Shown: positions 57,307-64,000 of the stretch, piece by piece
Numbering within the stretch: position 1 is the first letter of the stretch
How the letters are laid out: every line of letters starts with the position of its first letter
Assembly: GCA_054601695.1 (NCBI GenBank)
Contig: BAAHQB010000256.1
Location: 62,001 to 126,000 of the forward strand
Direction of reading: 5' to 3'
DNA: 64,000 nucleotides
Origin: Amorphochlora amoebiformis
Lineage: Eukaryota; Cercozoa; Chlorarachniophyceae
Made by a program: the position numbers and the translations under genes
Notes under the pieces: model-generated
Seen by the model: only the letters and a program-made list of their open reading frames with translations
Told to the model about the DNA's origin: nothing
Database searches by the model: none

Positions 57307-57582
57307 CAAATCATAACAAAACAATTCCGAAAATATCAAAAAGGCAACCAGAAACTCCGCCTCATCGAACTCCTCCTCTCGCTCATCATCCGTTACTTTC
57401 GATTCGCTTTTTCCTTTTTTCTGCTCTAAATCCGTTACTTTCGATTCGGTTTCTCCTTTTTTCTGCTCTAAATCCGTTACTTTCGATTCGGTTTTTTCCT
57501 TTTTCTGCTCTAAGGCGAGGGCGTAGGTTGAGCTCAGCTCTCGTATGATGTCGCCGAGGACGTCAAGGGCTAGTTTGCGGGC
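53809..57582 (-). CDS. Unidentified helical protein with 14-residue repeats (gene G), 5'-partial
   Basis: I do not recognise the family. Three exons can be joined in phase: 57349-57582 (or extended to 57308), 55506-55607 and 53809-53928. The first begins after cccag with [16 protein letters not shown] and holds three tandem 14-residue units ([14 protein letters not shown] and variants, 42 bp each), then an acidic [13 protein letters not shown]. The second reads [20 protein letters not shown] then [12 protein letters not shown], and the last [16 protein letters not shown] to AIKEAAQR and TAG at 53809. The Leu/Ala-rich helices recall a HEAT/ARM-type solenoid, which is a guess. The donor of the first exon is ambiguous: ctg|gttgcc keeps phase, while the longer form encoding [10 protein letters not shown] needs another exon. 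Earlier exons lie upstream on this strand and were not found; gene H could be one of them. Confidence 0.55.
54180..55160 (-). repeat. Stub-like array in gene G intron 53929-55505
   Basis: A segment with gacttaagataacaaatgta and agtaatgtagagaaaatatt recurs near 54325 and 54555. A second segment, cagataattcaatatatata with tgagatagcagtaagttaca, recurs near 54666, 54730, 54815, 54850, 55050 and 55120. I could not tie these to an identified exon, so a small missed exon may lie here. Confidence 0.5.
56130..57307 (-). repeat. Nine copies of the start of gene G intron / end of exon 57308-57582
   Basis: On the minus strand gttgcctttttgatattttc followed by ggaattgttt recurs about every 110-150 bp, centred near 56150, 56295, 56450, 56560, 56715, 56880, 56990, 57100 and 57210, each followed by (TA)n or CA-rich tracts. 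The series lies downstream of the exon, as for other donor-side arrays. Copies differ by one T (gttttg or gtttg/gtttc), which changes the frame. Confidence 0.8.
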
Positions 57583-57600
57583 CTGGGACATACATGTGTA

Positions 57601-57653
57601 CATCACATGCATACATATCTACTTTTCAAATACAGATATCTATACGCGGATAC

Positions 57654-57696
<43 letters not shown>

Positions 57697-57800
57697 TATG
57701 CAAATATATATATTTAGGTGACAATCGATACCCATCCATTCGCAATCACACACATGCATGTGTATGCACACATACATACATATCTACTATACATATACAG
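57601..57800 (+). repeat. Displaced copy of the PI3K exon-50337 stub unit
   Basis: The strings cagatatctatacgcggata, atagatatgcaaatatatat, ttaggtgacaatcgatac, ccatccattcgcaatcacac and catacatatctactatacat occur in the same order as in the 142-bp units at 49485-50336, about 7 kb away and beyond the end of that gene. It sits next to the first supported exon of gene G. Confidence 0.85.
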
Positions 57801-57999
57801 ATATGGGATAGTGGGTTGGGATGTGTTCATATGTGTGTGTGTTTTGTGTGTGTTTATGGGTGGTTTCGGATGTGTGTGTGAGTTTTGCGTATTGTATTTT
57901 TAGTTGTGTGTATAGTATATACATATTGCATATATGTATATGTATGTATATATGTACATATATATATATATATATATATGATATGTAGTCTGTAGATAC

Positions 58000-58037
<38 letters not shown>

Positions 58038-58099
58038 TATTTAATATATGTGTGCATGAATGCATATATATGTAAATACATCTATATACTATATATATG

Positions 58100-58135
<36 letters not shown>

Positions 58136-58239
58136 ATATATATATATATTATATACATATATATGTGTATATATGTATATATATATTATATATATATGTA
58201 TATACATATATATACATATAAGTATGTACATCTATATAA

Positions 58240-58304
<65 letters not shown>

Positions 58305-58355
58305 CACATAAAGAAACATATAGTATGCGTAGGTGGATTTAGATCATTGTATATG

Positions 58356-58392
<37 letters not shown>

Positions 58393-58420
58393 TATATGTG
58401 TATATATAATCACATATTAT

Positions 58421-58575
58421 GCATGCAACAAAAACTGCACCTTCATGACATCAAGTTCTTTGTCAGCGTTGAGGCTCACCGCTCTCCCTACACGTGGTTG
58501 AATCGGGTCAAGATTAGATGCTTATACGTCGAAGATACTAGTGTAGTTGTTGATGTGGAAGGATTACCTTGGTAG
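58421..58575 (+). CDS. Possible short open frame, 50 codons
   Basis: A frame from ATG at about 58423 (MQQKLHLHDIKFFVSVEAHR) to TAG at 58573-58575 ending VEDTSVVVDVEGLPW lies in complex, non-repeat sequence between gene G and gene H. Composition looks protein-like, but there is no recognised family. It has no clear upstream acceptor and could equally be spacer. I list it only so the region is not read as empty. Confidence 0.25.
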
Positions 58576-58703
58576 CAAAGTTCGAGCTTCTTAATCAACA
58601 GTGAGTAGCAAGCTGACTCAGTGGCCTTAAAATACAACCACAACACCTTCAAACCACTACATCCTCGAACACGATTGAGTCACATGCAATCTAGATCGCG
58701 GTA

Positions 58704-58937
58704 TCACGGCCCTATATTACTCCTCGATGGAAAATTCACTGGTTTTGAAAGAAGGCCGACCTTGCCGTCTCGCTTTTTCAGCTCGCCGAGGATTCCCTTC
58801 GCCGAAGGCAGACGTTTCGCATACGCTTCGCGTTTATTCATAATCCAGTACACCGCCATCAGGGCCCATGCCACTAGAGGAGCGGCTAGGAGCACCACAA
58901 CGGGGTCGAAGAGTGGCATCACGTCTGCGAGCGCCAT
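58704..58937 (-). CDS. Small single-pass membrane protein (gene H)
   Basis: An uninterrupted 77-residue frame starts MALADVMPLFDPVVVLLAAP and ends FPSRSNIGP. Residues about 12-33 (VVVLLAAPLVAWALMAVYWIM) form one hydrophobic span, followed by a basic segment (NKREAYAKRLPSAKG, LKKRDGK), which by the positive-inside rule would be cytosolic or stromal. The codons are GC-balanced, unlike the surrounding repeats. The ATG lies about 140 bp from the divergent start of gene I. No family is recognised. It may instead be the first exon of a longer gene (possible donor in GGCAAG|gtcggc), including gene G on the same strand. Confidence 0.6.
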   Translation of the reverse strand: MALADVMPLFDPVVVLLAAPLVAWALMAVYWIMNKREAYAKRLPSAKGILGELKKRDGKVGLLSKPVNFPSRSNIGP

Positions 58938-59077
58938 TATTGGAAGTCACTCAGGTAAGTCACGGGATTGTGCGATGTCACGCCGAAGAATCACATGTGA
59001 CCGTCACTCAGACTTGTCACGCTTAGACCACCCGAGCATCGTTGGGTCGAGGCCCGCGAGTCGGTGCTGGGGAGGTG
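58938..59077. promoter_or_regulatory. Short divergent spacer, presumed bidirectional promoter
   Basis: The spacer between the ATG of gene H (minus) and that of gene I (plus) is 140 bp of complex sequence without (TA)n. Both genes must start transcription in or near it. The motif gtcact/agtcac recurs (near 58952, 58964, 59003, 59013), but I cannot name a factor. Confidence 0.4.
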
Positions 59078-60995
<1,918 letters not shown>

Positions 60996-61207
60996 TATGG
61001 GTGAATGTGTTGAGGATTTGATCGCGGAGGGATACTGAGGGTTTGTACTATGTGTTTGTTTTGGGTTTTGATGTCGGATTATGGGGGAAGGATGTCGATG
61101 CTCCCTTATCCGGCAAGCTCGATTCAGAAGGTTACGAGGGGAGATTTCAACTTTCAAATTTTACGGATAGATAGCTGTGGATATATATATATATATATGT
61201 ATATGTG

Positions 61208-61280
<73 letters not shown>

Positions 61281-61283
61281 AGT

Positions 61284-61336
<53 letters not shown>

Positions 61337-62130
61337 ATACATACATATATATATATACATATATTATGTATATTTATATATATATATATTATATATCAAT
61401 ACCCATTCACACATCCACTTGACAACCAATAAGATAGATCCTCTAAATCACGTCTCCAATACCACCGCCCAGTCCCCTATCGTTCCTTCTCTGGACCATT
61501 CTCCGACGGAAGCCAAGTCGATTAACTTCTCTCACCTCGTAAGATATCTTTGTGTACAAAAACAAGAACGTAAACCGGAGAGCTAGAGAGCGAACATGAG
61601 GCGTGTGAGATAGAGGGGAAGAAAATAGGAGGCCAGAAGGACCTGATAGCTCCAATGGATAGAGCTTATGTGTATGTATGTGTGTATATAAAAGTGGGAT
61701 GAAACACCAACACTGTCGGAAACGTCTTTCTGTATGTATCTCAATCTTCCCCTTTCGCCTCTCTCTCCCCCTCTTTCAACCCTATCTTTTCGACCCCGGG
61801 ATTAGATAAATCCCGGACAATTCTAATCTCGGTAAAAAATCCACTCCCGGGGATCCCGGGATTAAAGCGATAGTCTCGCTCTCTCAAAAAATATCTCACG
61901 AATCTCTCATCGAATCCTCCCTACTTGATGAACTTGTCAGCATATCCAAGGGGTCCTGGCCCTCACGGACCTTCGCTTGATCTTCGCATTCAAGGTAAAC
62001 TAATGTTTGTGACTCATCAGCCTGTCACGCTTGGTTTACGTCTGGTTTCCGCCTCCCATTCATCCAATATGCTGATATGTTTATCTTGCTTTGGGTACTT
62101 TTTTTGTGTATTCCAAAGGCGCCTTGTGAG
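60996..62130 (+). other. Possible further exons of gene I
   Basis: Segments with acceptor, donor and matching phase are 61091-61130 ([13 protein letters not shown]), 61434-61538 ([20 protein letters not shown] and [14 protein letters not shown]) and 61874-61994 (YLMNLSAYPRGPGPHGPS). A final short exon at 62119 would end GAL and TGA at 62127-62129. (TA)n at 61180-61395 lies in one of the introns. The chain is plausible but no domain supports it. Confidence 0.4.
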
Positions 62131-63489
<1,359 letters not shown>

Positions 63490-63490
<1 letters not shown>

Positions 63491-63793
63491 ACATTATATC
63501 AACACATATTTACGTCTACACACTACACGTAACACATACATAACACATCTATTATCTCAGGGTACGGATATTATATTAATACATATTTACGTCTACACAC
63601 AAAACGTAACCCATCCATAACACATCTATTATCTCAGGGTACGGATATTATATTAATATATATATTTACGTCTACACACAAAACGTAACACATACATAAC
63701 ACATCTATTATCTCAGGGTACGGATATTATATTAATACATATTTACGCCTACAAACTATACGTAACCCATACATAACACATCTATTATCTCAG
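63490..63793 (+). repeat. ~80-bp tandem array of acceptor-side stubs before exon 63794-63832
   Basis: Four units contain acatatttacgtctacacac, aacacatctattatctcag|GGTACGGATAT and attaatac. They start near 63497, 63583, 63663 and 63739. Each has the AG and the first eleven bases of the exon; only the last continues. The spacer is complex sequence rather than (TA)n, so the stub pattern does not depend on pure TA tracts. Confidence 0.8.
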
Positions 63794-63832
63794 GGTACGG
63801 ATATGGGAGGCATTATTGTTGTCTGTAACGAC
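63794..63832 (+). CDS. Single exon of an unidentified gene (gene J), partial
   Basis: Bounded by tctcag and gtaaga, the 39-nt exon can read GTDMGGIIVVCND in phase 0. It is too short to identify, and the rest of the gene lies beyond the window; it could also belong to gene I. The preceding stub array is the main support that this is a real exon. Confidence 0.45.
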
Positions 63833-64000
63833 GTAAGAAGGGTTTCTTTCTTCTGGGAAGGTACCTTAATTGAATAGGTTATGCGCTTGAGATAGGACAG
63901 GTTATGGGGTTGATTAAGCTTGGGAATTAGGTTCGCGTGAGGATAAGGGTAACGTGTGTTTACATGTAAATAAAATTAAAGTTAACAAATATGTAATGTA
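63833..64000. other. Complex sequence at the window end
   Basis: Non-repetitive DNA after the gtaaga donor, presumably the start of an intron. It contains nothing else I can name. Confidence 0.4.

Overview
The window is nuclear DNA from a eukaryote, most likely a unicellular one; I cannot name the lineage. Genes are split into many small exons (21-454 nt) with AG acceptors and GT donors. Interstitial TTAGGG-type repeats are present. Most of the sequence is (TA)n microsatellite lying inside introns. There are no bacterial operons, and I saw no CRISPR array, rRNA, tRNA or recognisable transposon. Nearly every long reading frame of alternating Tyr/Ile, Arg/Glu or Ser/Leu is a translated microsatellite and is not annotated as a gene.

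I rebuilt the genes by hand, joining exons only where splice phase and protein sense agreed. Left to right they are: (A) 16-6715 +, 3' part of a charged protein with an RG-rich tail; (UROD) 7136-12303 -, uroporphyrinogen decarboxylase, 11 exons, 467 codons in one frame; (C) 12208-14456 +, DEP-like / coiled coil / membrane hairpin protein; (D) 16205-22604 +, coiled-coil protein with a C-terminal SH3 domain; (E) 24279-37744 +, Tudor/Agenet-like protein; (F) 38194-53210 +, phosphatidylinositol 3-kinase resembling class III (Vps34), 21 exons, 452 residues; (G) 53809-57582 -, unidentified protein with 14-residue repeats; (H) 58704-58937 -, small one-pass membrane protein; (I) 59078 to about 61000-62129 +, FYVE zinc-finger protein; (J) one exon near 63.8 kb. 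F would make PI3P and the FYVE finger of I would bind it, so two steps of endosomal lipid signalling lie about 6 kb apart. The other genes share no obvious pathway.

The striking feature is how introns are built. Around most exons the intron holds a tandem series of exon-edge fragments ('stubs') separated by (TA)n. Fragments of an exon's 5' edge, with its AG acceptor, lie upstream of the real exon. Fragments of its 3' edge, with its GT donor, lie downstream. I count at least fifteen such arrays with up to about ten copies each, two apparently displaced to other genes. Introns thus carry many decoy splice sites, while pure (TA)n is free of stop codons in every frame and can fold on itself. Similar duplications span the stop codons of genes C and E. 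I regard this as the candidate undescribed system here.
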